From assembly GCF_020536995.1 (NCBI RefSeq), contig NC_068357.1:66262878-66326877 (forward strand): a DNA stretch of 64,000 bases, written 5' to 3'. A program made the position numbers and the translations under genes. Below the pieces are notes generated by a model, which saw only the letters and a program-made list of their open reading frames with translations, did no database searches and was not told the DNA's origin. Origin of the DNA: Dreissena polymorpha. Lineage: Eukaryota > Mollusca > Bivalvia > Myida > Dreissenidae. This document shows positions 44,836 to 56,209 of this stretch, one piece after another. The first letter of the stretch is position 1; each line of letters opens with the position of its first letter.

Positions 44836-44839
44836 AATG

Positions 44840-46258
44840 TAAATTAAAGCCAGCACATATATGAATTAACTGCCTAGATGGGTGTATTAAATATAATTTA
44901 GGGCTGTACAATACTTACTGATATGTGAGCATATATTTACTTTTAGAAAATATAAATAAATGTAACAGTAATACTTACACACTTGTGACTGTGAGTTTAT
45001 ACATGTAACTAAACTTCCTTTATAATTTTATAACAGTTTTTTTTATTCCTGCCATAGCATAAAGAAGTCACTTGCTCAATAACACATTTAAGCATGAGCT
45101 GTTTTTTTTAATCTGCATACATAAGAAAACATCGAAAAAAAACACAAGAGGAGCATGTATCCGAAAGTAAATTACGTCCGAAATCAGGCAAGTTAAGCAT
45201 GCGCGAAATTCACCAAAACATCGATTAAATATGGTTTAAACAGAATCATATGTAAAACGTGAATGATAAATTAAACATTATCCAACAAAAGCATTCAGCT
45301 TTAACCAAAAAAACAACAGCAAAAATCAGCAATATAGCGATGTTGTTGTATAACTCGGCGAAGGCTAGCAAGAAGATAATTTTCCAGGGGAAACAACTAA
45401 AAAAGTAATGCAAACGGATTTAAATGGCTCATGCACGAAAGTTTATAATATAGCAACAACACATGATTTAGCTATAGAATTAGAATGCGAAAGATTTTTT
45501 TTAACTATTACTCGAAGATTCCTTAACTAAATAAAATATCAATAAAAGTTAAAACTTTGAGTTTGACCTACTTAGCAATCAATGGTCAAAACAACCTCGT
45601 AATAGCTTTTTCTTCATGTCAACAATACAATTGTTGAGTTAATGTTGACGTAATACTAATAATGATAATACTATCCATATTCTCTACCTAGAATATTCAT
45701 CATATTAAAATATCCAATAAATGTAGTGTATTTCTTTTCACGCTAACATTTCAAGATGGCTTACAATCGGTTTTGCTTGGGCATGCGCATTGCAAGCCTA
45801 TTTGGTTTGGTCCCGCCTTTTTCTCCATATATGGTCATTTGAGCTTGTGGACGGCCGTGGACCATCCACCTACAGTACCAAATTCCGGACTACGCTGCAT
45901 GTTCAGACGACACGTAGGCACAAATTGTGACCCAGTTAAAATCCATCTCGCAGATATTCAGGGTCGGTACTCGGTCACTAAATCGTCAGGGGAAGACATA
46001 TTTTGACTATCGATAAACACAGTTTTGCTTTTAAGATGAGAAAAAACACTACCGAAATAGAATAATGTTACGTCAAGAGAAAATCGTTTAATTATCTTAT
46101 CACAAATGTTTGCATACTCGGTAACCACGTCCGGAAATCGTTCCTGAACGCATGAATAGGCTACCCTTATTAGCCAGTTTGCTTTTTTGAATTCAATTTT
46201 GCATTAAAATGCAGTATGCTTAAATATGCCATTTACAACTAGCAATGAGATTTAAAAA
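44840..46258. other. Non-genic, nothing firm
   Basis: AT-rich. The 77-codon frame at 45773-46006 shows no domain or splice signal that I trust. Confidence 0.35.
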
Positions 46259-46487
46259 GACCCGCGTCATGCGAAAATGGGTCTTATGCCATATGCGCGC
46301 ATCATATCTTTAGCCCACCCAGCCTGCGCATCTCGCAGTCTGGGCAGGAGATACATATTGAGACCATAAAACTTTGAGTGATTTTATAGCAGACAGCATC
46401 GCTTCTGACCAGACTACGAAAATGCACAGGCTGGGATTGAGCTACGCTGGCCGGAACGCCATAAGACCCATTTTCGCTTGACGCGAC
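46259..46487. mobile_element. MITE with GCGAAAATGGGTCTTATG ends
   Basis: Left GCGTCATGCGAAAATGGGTC and right (reverse complement) GCGTCAAGCGAAAATGGGTC form inverted ends of about 28 bp. The interior has GCCCAGCCTG-type words in both orientations. 229 bp, non-coding. Confidence 0.8.
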
Positions 46488-46997
46488 TATGCATGTGTGA
46501 TTTTAATCTTTTGAAAGAAATTACTTATGTCCGCTGGTAGAAGCGTTATTCTTATCAATTCATAGACACATTTGAATCAGTATAAGTCCAAACTCGGGGC
46601 AACGTCAATGTCAAAATGAAGTCGGCAAAGTTAGCTTTCTGAGTGTTTAACGAAGTATAACGAATATTTTGGTAAATAGTATTGATGTAAATCGAACGGT
46701 TATTTTGATGTCACCATGAATTTTAACCTTCTAAATTCAACCTACGTCCAAAGGTATGTCAATGTCCAGCTAAAAATAGGTTAGATGATGTGGGTGTGTT
46801 AAGTGTTCACATATATCCTCGTGCAAATGTCAATTTTTTTTATTATTATTATTTATATTATACGAACCGTGTCATCTAAAGTTAACCTAGCACGGAAGAA
46901 CGAATGGGCCAATCGCTTTATTCTCTTGGCATAATTAATTTATGAGGGGGCGGGGGGATGGAGGGGGGGGGGGGAGGGTTTACGCATAACGTTAAAA

Positions 46998-47445
46998 CAC
47001 GGTGCCTATACCACGTGACTTTTTAAGATCTGTGTGGGGAGTAAAATATCAACAAAAGCGCGACGAAGGTAAGATTTTTAAGGATAACTTTTTTTTTAAA
47101 TGTCACCATTTTTAATGGGATAAAGTGGAGAGCCCGCTAATTCATGAGAGTTTTCTATAGGTATCATGATTTTATAAAACAAATAAGTATTTTTTCAGTA
47201 AAGTGCAACCGCGCGTTTGAACGGTTAGAAAAGGGTAGGATCAGTGTGGGGACATTATTTTTTTTACACAAAAACATCACCTCTGGTGAAATTAAGAAAT
47301 ACATTTTATGGGCGGAGCTTACACTATATAATTTTGCATCCATTTTCAGGTTTCTTTTATTTATTTACGAAACAAAATTCAAGAAAACTATTCTTACAGT
47401 AATATGATCTGTGTGGTATACGTTTTTCAACGGATCTGTGTGGTA
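46998..47445 (+). repeat. Left long inverted repeat of the 4.3-kb element
   Basis: Pairs with 50866-51317. Shared landmarks: AGTGGAGAGCCCGCT, GTGCAACCGCGCGTTTGAAC, GGGCGGAGCTTACACTATAT. No gene is read in it. Confidence 0.9.
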
Positions 47446-47803
47446 TACTGTTTTTAAGTTTTTCAGTTCTATTTAGTTGTTTAAGAAAATGCTTGTCAAC
47501 AATGTATTTGAAACGGGATTTTTAAATGCGCTAGCATGTAAAACACATAATGGCTATACACTACGCTTGCACCGCTTGTTAAACTAATACATAATTATGA
47601 TTTACAGGCATGCTGTACAATCCCCATTATAATATTAAAATCTTACGCTGGAGCATCTTAATCGATGACAAGTCCATGCTTACCTTAAATAAGTGTATAC
47701 TTTATGTTATTGTATCAAATTCCATTTTTATTTTGGCGCCAAACACTACTGTCAGATGAAGTAATGTATCGTATATTATTTTTGATATTATATTTGCTTA
47801 AAG

Positions 47804-47919
47804 GTATGGCTCAATGCTCCGAATGCGGAAAAATGTCGAAGACCAGAGCTGGATTATTGCGCCACATTAGGGGACACGCTAACTCTGGAAACTATAACTG
47901 CTGTGGGAAAGCATTTCAG
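47804..47919 (+). pseudogene. C2H2 zinc-finger gene in the element, exon 1
   Basis: TTTGCTTAAAG precedes 47804; ATG at 47806. Thirty-eight codons, phase 0 out at a GTAAGA donor. Reads MAQCSECGKMSKTRAGLLRH + IRGH, a complete finger (C-x2-C-x12-H-x3-H), then the start of a second (CCGKAFQ) in which the usual C-x2-C spacing is lost. It splices in phase to 49072. Because it lies between inverted repeats it is probably cargo or part of the element's own gene set. Confidence 0.55.
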
Positions 47920-48189
47920 GTAAGATTAAATACCTTAAAAATAGTTACATTTTTATACAGTTATGCTAACAAACAGATGAACGGATTTTCTTGGAACAAC
48001 ACAAATATACAATATATCTCATCTCTCAGGTTATCATATATTTTTAAATAACTTAATAATCGTCAAATCGTTTGTAATTTAAAACTAACGAACGCGTGTC
48101 CTCAGATACTAACATTTTTGAAATAGCTTGTTTACGCATTGAAATGTCACGTGAATAAAATAGTTTAGTTTATTAGATAATACAGTAGG

Positions 48190-49000
48190 CAATATGCCCA
48201 TGAGTATACATGAAATATTAAATACAATAAGCAAAAACACAAAGTCACAGGTCATTCGAATCATAGACATCAAAAATACATCGGTACAATGTAAAGCAAA
48301 GTATTGGATATTTTATAAGACAATATACAGCAAGAGGCTGTGCATAAGTATATACAAAAGTCCTACCCTAATCATAATACTTATTATAAGTATTTCTTAT
48401 TTCCCATGCTTTACAAATAAACATAGCTAAATTTTTAACTATATTGCTATTTTGAGAGGTCAATAAATCTATAAACTTTAACATATTTGGTCTTACGTAA
48501 TTACATGGTTTTAAATAAGCTTTTCTTACATCAGTATATAATGTACACTCCATAACAAAGTGGTATTCGTCTTCTAAGACATTGCATAGAGTACATTTTC
48601 TTTCTACATAAGGAATAGCTATTGGTTTTTGCCATCTACCCGTTTCAACTTTAAGCTTATGTGCAGAGACTCTTAATCTAGAGAGAGCCATTCTGTACTT
48701 TGGGATATTTACATCACTTAAATAGGATTTAAGTTTAAAATCGGATATTAATATGTATGTTTTTGCTCTAGTTGATTCACTCAATTCGGTTTTCCAATTT
48801 TGTATAAACATATCTGTAACTCTTACTCTAAAAATTTTCAAAAATATTTCTACATCCCCTACCCCTTGGTTCAGCCACACATCGTTAAAACCACAATTAT
48901 CTAATAGACTTTTTACCATGTAGGCCCAAGATCTGTTATTAGGGTACGTTTCTAATTCTCGGAACATAATATCATAAACAAGTTTTACATATTTAATATC
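48190..49000 (-). mobile_element. 5'-truncated LINE, C-terminal part of ORF2
   Basis: A 199-codon frame (48967-48368) contains ARLRVSAHKLKVETGRW-like sequence (ALSRLRVSAHKLKVETGRW) followed by ERKCTLCNVLEDEYHFVMEC. The C-x2-C-x7-H-x4-C zinc knuckle after the reverse-transcriptase domain is typical of the C-terminus of several molluscan non-LTR retrotransposons. The RT itself is missing. It sits in the intron of the zinc-finger gene, antisense to it. Confidence 0.75.
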
Positions 49001-49071
49001 ATGTGTGTTTATTATCTTTAACCAATATCTAATTACATTAATGCTATGTCAATATGTTGTTTTTTTCTCAG

Positions 49072-49378
49072 GATGCCTACAATCTTAGAAGGCTTCAACG
49101 AACAAAGGACCCCAATGTCACGTGTGTGTACAGTGCGGCAGGAGCTTTGCGGACAAGTACCTACTCGTGGCTAGAGAGAAAAGTGCAAAAAAGAGGGATT
49201 GGTGAAATGTTACCAGTGTGGGTTGGCAGTTAGAAGTGAGAATGACCTCAGAGAGCACGTCAATACCCACATGCATGACAAGTGTTACAGTAGTGAGGAG
49301 TGTTTCAAAACGTACACACGCAAAACAAACCTTTCTCGATACGTGAGGACTTCACATAAATCCGTGAATACTGATTAA
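49072..49378 (+). pseudogene. C2H2 zinc-finger gene in the element, exon 2 (frame-shifted)
   Basis: TTTTTTCTCAG acceptor. DAYNLRRLQRTKDPNVTC continues the second finger in phase with exon 1. After a (GT)n slip the next finger starts (CVQCGRSFADKYLL) in another frame. A further shift leads to KCYQCGLAVRSENDLREHVN + TH and CYSSEECFKTYTRKTNLSRY, ending SVNTD-stop at 49376-49378. About five fingers in all, at least two shifts, and a final finger with Tyr where the first His is expected. A decayed multi-finger protein; DNA-binding specificity cannot be inferred. Confidence 0.55.
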
Positions 49379-50595
49379 AAATCATAATAGTTTACAGTTT
49401 GTCTGTGTAACTTCATTATCGTTTTACGTTATTTTATTCGTTGTTTTACTTTTACTTTATTTTTCAAAATGATTCTAAAGTTATCCGAATTTGATTAATT
49501 TTTAGGTTTCGTTTAGTTCGTTTGTGTGTTTGAAATCATCTCAAATAATTGTGCAATAATTTGGATTTACGTTATTCATTAATATATCGCATCTGTGATT
49601 TGTATTATCGAATCTGTGATTCTTTTTTTAATTATAACTTGATTAAAGTTTTTCGATGTTTTTTCGTTGGTTTCAATTTTAAATACCGCTGTCACGAGCT
49701 AGTTCGATAATCATAAGCAGCCAGGGTTTCTAATACTAGGGATTTTCACGATTGCTTTACATAATTTACTGCCTGCTTATAATTACTCTAGGCCGTGGTA
49801 ATTGACAGTTAACAATGTATGCAATGTGGTTGTGTATACAATACAATACTTCTTAATTCGAAATACGTCTTGACATTCTTCAGAGCTGCATCCATCCACA
49901 ACACAAGAGGAGAATCGTACATATATAATCATATAATATAATATTTATTCATTTACATTTTATATTCTCTTCAAAATAATTAACGCTAAAGATAAGCATA
50001 CATTTGTTACACTGAATACAACGACATAATTTATAACATGACATTATCACCAACACATGGCGAATGATTGTCAATATCTATACTATGTAATAAACTAATG
50101 CAACAATATGAATTCCATATATGAAATAAAACACACACATATACATATATATATATGTTTCTACTATGACCAGTATTTTGTTTTTAATAAACATACCGTT
50201 TACCTTAAACTTTTAATAACAACAAAATGACAAGCCAATACGTCTGGTGGATTCTGTTTTATCAGTTTGTATTCCAAATTTGATTTTAAAACATACGTAT
50301 TACTCCGGAAAGAACATGCCTTTGCTTTTTGTCAACCTGTGTGATATTTGACACAATTTCTATTGCAGAATTTGTGTCAGAATTAAAATGTCCATTGTGT
50401 TCGTCTATCCGCATTCTTATTGTTGGCAACAGTTTGCTATCGTTTCGTCTCGCCCGCTCCCACCTTACTCCTAGTGTCCCCTTCTGTATAGCATTCCTGT
50501 CTCGTGAAACTGTTACCTCTATTTTTTCCCTTGTCCGCTCACTAGTGCCAAATAGGTGATGACTGAAATGAATGAATTTGTAAATAATAATAATA
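49379..50595. other. Interior of the 4.3-kb element, non-coding
   Basis: AT-rich, no frame of note. A (TATA)-rich patch lies at 50140-50160. Confidence 0.4.
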
Positions 50596-50596
50596 G

Positions 50597-50664
50597 ATCT
50601 ACTACTACTACTATTACTACTACTACTTCTAGTAGTAATAGTTGTAGTAGTAGTAGTAGTAGTA

Positions 50665-50695
<31 letters not shown>

Positions 50696-50780
50696 AAGTA
50701 GTAGTAGTAGTAGTAGTAGCAGTAGTATTAGTAGTAGTAGTAGCAGAAGTAGTAGTAATGGTAGTATTGGTAGTAGTAAT
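50597..50780. repeat. (TAG)n microsatellite
   Basis: About 185 bp of ACT/TAG triplets with single-base interruptions, just inside the right inverted repeat. Confidence 0.95.
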
Positions 50781-50865
50781 TGTTGTATTGAAATATTTGA
50801 AATTGATAAAAAAAATATATATATTGTCGTTATTATCTCAATTTATCCGTAAATTGTAGAAACAC

Positions 50866-51317
50866 GGATACCACACAGATCCTTCTGAACACGTATACCA
50901 CAAAGATCATATTACTGTTAGAATATTTTTCTTGATTTTGTTTTCATAAATATATGAAAGAAACCTGAAAAAAGAATGCAAAATGATATAGTGTAAGCTC
51001 CGCCCATAGAGTTTATTGCTTTATTTCACGAGAGGTGATGTTTCTGTGTCATAATAAGATAATGCCCCCACACTGATCCTACCTTTTTCTAACCGTTCAA
51101 ACGCGCGGTTGCACTTTACTGAAAAAATATTCATTTGTTTTACAAAATCATGATACCTATAGAAAACTCTCATGAATGAGCGGGCTCTCCACTTTATCCC
51201 ATTGAAAATGATGACATATTAAAAAAGTTATCCTTAAAAATCTTACCTTTGTCGTGCTTTTGTTGACATTTAACTCCCCACACAGATCTTAAAAAGTCAC
51301 GTGGTATAGGCACCGTG
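50866..51317 (-). repeat. Right long inverted repeat of the 4.3-kb element
   Basis: Reverse complement of 46998-47445 with scattered substitutions and small indels. The outermost 43 bp are identical to the left end. Confidence 0.9.
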
Positions 51318-51322
51318 TAAAA

Positions 51323-53205
51323 AGAGATTGTGAAGTTTTTTTCCCATTTTTAACGATTTTTTTTGCTGACCCACCTATACCTCTATGATAGATCGATTTC
51401 CGTAATTTATTTTCTTTCAGTATTCAGATGCTCTTCATTTCATGAACATCATTAACATTATATTATAATACTGTATATTTGTTGTGAGCTAAAAATTGAA
51501 TCGACACTTTTTGTCAAAAGATCGTTATTAAGACTTGGTCCTGGTCCGAATCGTCCGTCCAGTAGGTATATTTAGAAACTAAATTCCCAAAATAATTAAT
51601 CTGAATAAAAATGTTATCACTTCGCTGATAATAGCTAGCTATGCACCATCTTAAAATAACGTTATAGGTAAGAAAATGTCGTCTTGATTGTCATCGCAGT
51701 AAACGCTTCTATGTTCGATATAGCCAATGCAAATCTTACGGTATTTCATTACTTTCCAGTTTAAACATATAAAGGCGAGTTTCCTCCATACCTCCACATA
51801 TCAATATTAGGAAAAACAACGAAATGATGCGATTTTTATACAACATTTATTCAACAAATACATACACAACAAAGAACACAAATTAGATAAAAGTGAAATC
51901 AGTTCATCATTAAAAGTTAAAAATAAATCTTTAACACAAAAGGACCCCTCACCTTAATGGAACTAACTATAAACTTGTTAATATAACAAAGTATACATTG
52001 TTAATGTAACAAACATAAAATCAAAAGCTGATAACAGACAATTTCCAAACAAAACTAAATGTAACAAAAAACAATTATAAGAAATCATATAAATCATCAT
52101 TATTCATAAATATAGTAAATATAAAACACTATACAAATTATCACAGATCTAATGTACACATGTTAGATGAGATAACTTAGCTGCCACGTGTATGCATAGT
52201 GAAAACCCTAATTGAATGCAAACATATAATAATGTAGGCCTAATAAATTTTTATTAACATTCTTCAATTCATACATACACTTATTCTTTAAAAAATGGTA
52301 TACATATAAACTGAATGCAAACATATCACAATTTAGACAAAGTATGCATACATCATTTTGTTTAAGCTATAACTTTTTGGACTATGACCTTAGTCCTACG
52401 ATTTTTTAAGGCCATTACGATTGCTATATAACTCGAAATACAAACTTCATAATTTTGAATAGATATAAACTTATCAATCTATAAGAAGAAGACCACAGTT
52501 GAGAAAGCACATGACAAGATGCTTGGCACTAAAATGAAACCATTTTTATGTTATGTCTTCATGCTTTTTACTAATAGAAAAGTATTCAAGAGTTTATGTA
52601 GACTAACTGTATAGGTAGTTTCTCTCACACAATAATTATTAAAATTATTATATTTATCAAATATCATTAAGTGGCAAGTGTAGAACAGGCAATTCTCTAA
52701 AGCACCACTGAATTTTTCAATGTCATGCCTAGCTGTTGCTGTGAAACATTTTGTCCGCATGTATTGCAAGGATAACAAATTTAAGACAAATCAGTATTGG
52801 TAGTATCATCCTTGACGAAGGCAAACATTTATCTTTTGATTCCAATTTTTATAACCTCTGACTCGAACTATACATTTTTGGCACAGACTGAAACTATCAA
52901 TATAGTTGTTTGCTTGTTTTACTAGATAATGTTTTGCACAAAATAAAACTCATTGTTGTCAACATGGAAAAACAAATATTGTCAAGTTGACTTTCACGTA
53001 ATTTTCTTTAATTTATACTTGATTTTCAGTTATATAGACAAAACTCTTTGACAGTGCATGGTGGTCATTATGACTAACTCAAACAAATATACTATATGAC
53101 TCAGACTCTGAAGATAGAATGATTGTCATGATTGAAATTTCCTAATACAGAGATACCTCCTATATTCTAGGCACAGCTGTTATCAATGTTTAAAGGTTGC
53201 GCTAT
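51323..53205. other. Intergenic, nothing recognised
   Basis: Strongly AT-rich between the 4.3-kb element and the TTL 3' region. No supported exon. Confidence 0.4.
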
Positions 53206-53440
53206 TTAACCCTTTACCACTTAGATACGAATTTTCACACATGTGAAGTCCCTCAGAAGTTTACATTTTATTAAAGACCTTTGTTACTTAATTCAAATTT
53301 TAAAGGCTTCATTTCCAGCCCTTCGATACTGATAAGCAGCAAACAGCATAAAACCTGAACAGAATGCGAGTTACTCACAGGCTGTTCTGGTTTTAAGCTA
53401 TTTGCACATAGCCATTTTCACTTTGCTCCTGAGTGGGTAA
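53206..53440. mobile_element. TTAA MITE, family 2, abutting the minisatellite
   Basis: Begins TTAACCCTTTACCACTTAGA and shares AAAGGCTTCATTTCCAGCCC and CATAAAACCTGAACAGAATG with the copy at 6384. The right end (CTGAGTGGGTAAGG) runs straight into the 44-bp array, so the right TTAA is not seen. Minus-strand AATAAA at 53267-53272 could serve TTL polyadenylation (inference). Confidence 0.7.
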
Positions 53441-55064
53441 GGATTCAACAGTATTTCAGTGCAGCACTATAAGCAGCTATGTAAGGATTCAACAGTATTT
53501 CAGTGCAGCACTATAAGCAGCTATGTAAGGATTCAACAGTATTTCAGTGCAGCACTATAAGCAGCTATGTAAGGATTCAACAGTATTTCAGTGCAGCACT
53601 ATAAGCAGCTATGCAAGGATTCAACAGTATTTCAGTGCAGCACTATAAGCAGCTATGCAAGGATTCAACAGTATTTCAGTGCAGCACTATAAGCAGCTAT
53701 GCAAGGATTCAACAGTATTTCAGTGCAGCACTATAAGCAGCTATGCAAGGATTCAACAGTATTTCAGTGCAGCACTATAAGCAGCTATGCAAGGATTCAA
53801 CAGTATTTCAGTGCAGCACTATAAGCAGCTATGCAAGGATTCAACAGTATTTCAGTGCAGCACTATAAGCAGCTATGCAAGGATTCAACAGTATTTCAGT
53901 GCAGCACTATAAGCAGCTATGCAAGGATTCAACAGTATTTCAGTGCAGCACTATAAGCAGCTATGCAAGGATTCAACAGTATTTCAGTGCAGCACTATAA
54001 GCAGCTATGCAAGGATTCAACAGTATTTCAGTGCAGCACTATAAGCAGCTATGCAAGGATTCAACAGTATTTCAGTGCAGCACTATAAGCAGCTATGCAA
54101 GGATTCAACAGTATTTCAGTGCAGCACTATAAGCAGCTATGCAAGGATTCAACAGTATTTCAGTGCAGCACTATAAGCAGCTATGCAAGGATTCAACAGT
54201 ATTTCAGTGCAGCACTATAAGCAGCTATGCAAGGATTCAACAGTATTTCAGTGCAGCACTATAAGCAGCTATGCAAGGATTCAACAGTATTTCAGTGCAG
54301 CACTATAAGCAGCTATGCAAGGATTCAACAGTATTTCAGTGCAGCACTATAAGCAGCTATGCAAGGATTCAACAGTATTTCAGTGCAGCACTATAAGCAG
54401 CTATGCAAGGATTCAACAGTATTTCAGTGCAGCACTATAAGCAGCTATGCAAGGATTCAACAGTATTTCAGTGCAGCACTATAAGCAGCTATGCAAGGAT
54501 TCAACAGTATTCAGTGCAGCACTATAAGCAGCTATGCAAGGATTCAACAGTATTTCAGTGCAGCACTATAAGCAGCTATGCAAGGATTCAACAGTATTCA
54601 GTGCAGCACTATAAGCAGCTATGCAAGGATTCAACAGTATTTCAGTGCAGCACTATAAGCAGCTATGCAAGGATTCAACAGTATTTCAGTGCAGCACTAT
54701 AAGCAGCTATGCAAGGATTCAACAGTATTTCAGTGCAGCACTATAAGCAGCTATGCAAGGATTCAACAGTATTTCAGTGCAGCACTATAAGCAGCTATGC
54801 AAGGATTCAACAGTATTTCAGTGCAGCACTATAAGCAGCTATGCAAGGATTCAACAGTATTTCAGTGCAGCACTATAAGCAGCTATGCAAGGATTCAACA
54901 GTATTTCAGTGCAGCACTATAAGCAGCTATGCAAGGATTCAACAGTATTTCAGTGAAGCACTATAAGCAGCTATGCAAGGATTCAACAGTATTTCAGTGC
55001 AGCACTATAAGCAGCTATGTAAGGATTCAACAGTATTTCAGTGGAGCACTATAAGCAGCTATGC
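53439..55064. repeat. 44-bp minisatellite, 37 copies, at the TTL stop codon
   Basis: Unit AAGGATTCAACAGTATTTCA / GTGCAGCACTATAAGCAGCT / ATGC. 1626 bp equals 37 units, two of which are 43 bp (TATTCAG instead of TATTTCAG). Units are nearly identical: the first few and one near the right end have TGTA instead of TGCA, and single units carry GAAGCA or GGAGCA. There are no unique spacers. The last unit contains the TTL stop codon (55059-55061) and the last Ala codon, on the minus strand. Confidence 0.98.
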
Positions 55065-55167
55065 AATCTTTGTAAACCAGGAGTCTCCGTCTCGTGGCTG
55101 CGATGGTGGAAACACAGGGTCGATGGCTGTGAGCACTATGCTGCGAACTAAGTGTGGGAGGAGGGCC
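55059..55167 (-). CDS. TTL: Tubulin--tyrosine ligase, terminal coding exon
   Basis: Acceptor TTTGTCATTCTAG just above 55167; 109 bases, phase 2 in. With the CA left by the previous exon it reads AQ-ALLPHLVRSIVLTAIDPV, then FPPSQPRDGDSWFTKIA, then TAG. This corresponds to the human TTL ending ([22 protein letters not shown]...FIKL): helix, D/S-x-V-F-P, linker, F-x-K-I. The length and position of the stop fit the family. The stop codon lies inside the last unit of the 44-bp minisatellite, which therefore forms the start of the 3' UTR. Confidence 0.85.
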
Positions 55168-55169
55168 CT

Positions 55170-56090
55170 AGAATGACAAATAAATACAAAATGTATTTAT
55201 AAAAAAATAAAATGCAATTTTCAAAACTAAATAGGCCGCTTTGAGGATGAGATGTAGTAGATGATAAGTGGGAGAGGACGAGAATCAGCAAGGATGAGAT
55301 TGGGAATGGTGATGGGTGAGAGACAGAGAATGCATGAGGGTGAACATTTAATCAATAAATGTGAGAGAAAGTGCATAAGGGTCAGTGTAATCGAATATGG
55401 TAAGTGAGCAAGGGTGAGATTTAATCATTATCAAATGCGAAAAAGCGTTCTGTGGCGTCTCATCTGGATCCAAACTGTTTGCAAAGGTCTTCAAAATCTG
55501 GTTCCAGCACTCAAAGGGTTAAAACGTGAGGATACCTAGCATGATTGTGACAGAAGAGCACAAATGATATGAAACAGATCATGTATGCAGGCTTTTGCAA
55601 GATAATTAATTATAAGTTTTAAGATGCAATAAATGAATGAGAGTCAAAGGCAGAGTTAATGAGGGTGAAAGTAAGTAAATAAGCATTAAAAAGGCACTAA
55701 ACCCGACTTTTCTCATATTTTTGTACAGTTGAAAAATGTTATAAATGTCATTTACTGAAATATAAAAAATGTCTTGAATATTCTTCATTTTAAAAGCTAC
55801 AAAAAAAGATGGATTCAAAATATTTCCCTTCCCCACCGTTCAAATATTCTTCTTCGTCAGGAGTCATTTTATGTGTTTAAATTTAATTATTTCATGTTAG
55901 CATTCATTTTTTTAATCTATGACTTTTGTTAACTGTCATTTTGCAAAGCTGTGAAACAGTCCCTAAAATGAGCAAGGATTAGAGGAATCCAATACAGGAC
56001 ACAAAAAAGATACATTCGTGTTTTTCCCACGAGAATGTGGTCATTTGTTTGCTAGAGATTGAGACATAAAGGCTAAGATTGTTTGTTTAC
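55170..56090. other. TTL last intron
   Basis: Non-coding. GAG/GTGAG-rich stretch at 55245-55440 (repeated GGGTGAGA-like words) and a partial family-1 MITE at 55447-55522. Confidence 0.6.
55447..55522 (-). mobile_element. Partial TTAA MITE, family 1
   Basis: Starts in the loop of the palindromic core (GTTCTGTGGCGTCTCATCTG) and runs to the GGGTTAA end at 55517-55522. One half of the element is missing, with the break exactly at the hairpin loop. Confidence 0.75.
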
Positions 56091-56209
56091 TGTGCGCTCG
56101 CAGGTGCCCCGTTGATCTCCACCAACCACATCTTCATGTTCTCATCAAGAAGGAAGTCAAAACCAAACAGCTGGAAACACACATACCCCAGTCCATGTGT
56201 GTTGATCTT
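56091..56209 (-). CDS. TTL: Tubulin--tyrosine ligase, exon with C-terminal ATP-grasp motif
   Basis: Acceptor TACACTTGCAG, donor GTAAAC; 39 codons plus two bases, phase 0 in and phase 2 out. Reads [20 protein letters not shown], then [20 protein letters not shown]. Human TTL has [25 protein letters not shown] here. The Glu and Asn of V-E-I-N are the Mg/ATP ligands of the TTL/TTLL ATP-grasp fold (Glu331 in vertebrate TTL is the classic inactivating site), and both are present. TTL re-adds tyrosine to the C-terminus of detyrosinated alpha-tubulin in the cytosol. All visible active-site residues are intact. Confidence 0.95.

Larger units (their letters stand above)
46998..51317. mobile_element. 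4.3-kb DNA element with about 450-bp inverted ends
   Basis: Both ends start CACGGTGCCTATACCACGTG and stay alignable for about 450 bp (46998-47445 against 50866-51317), roughly 88% identical by eye. TAAAA flanks both sides (46993-46997, 51318-51322), a 5-bp target duplication. Each end holds three copies of ATCTGTGTGG (terminal, and two near the inner edge), possible binding repeats. Inside are two exons of a broken C2H2 gene, a LINE fragment and a TAG microsatellite; no transposase. CAC...GTG ends with 5-bp duplications recall Transib/RAG-like transposons, but this is only a formal resemblance. Confidence 0.85.

Noticed and set aside
54403-54702. Repeat protein reading MQGFNSISVQHYKQLCKDST
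   Set aside because: The 44-bp unit cycles through three frames and has a stop in each 132-bp super-period; open stretches arise only where two 43-bp units shift the frame.
53439-55064. CRISPR-like array
   Set aside because: Repeats are directly adjacent with no unique spacers, in a eukaryotic intron-bearing gene context.
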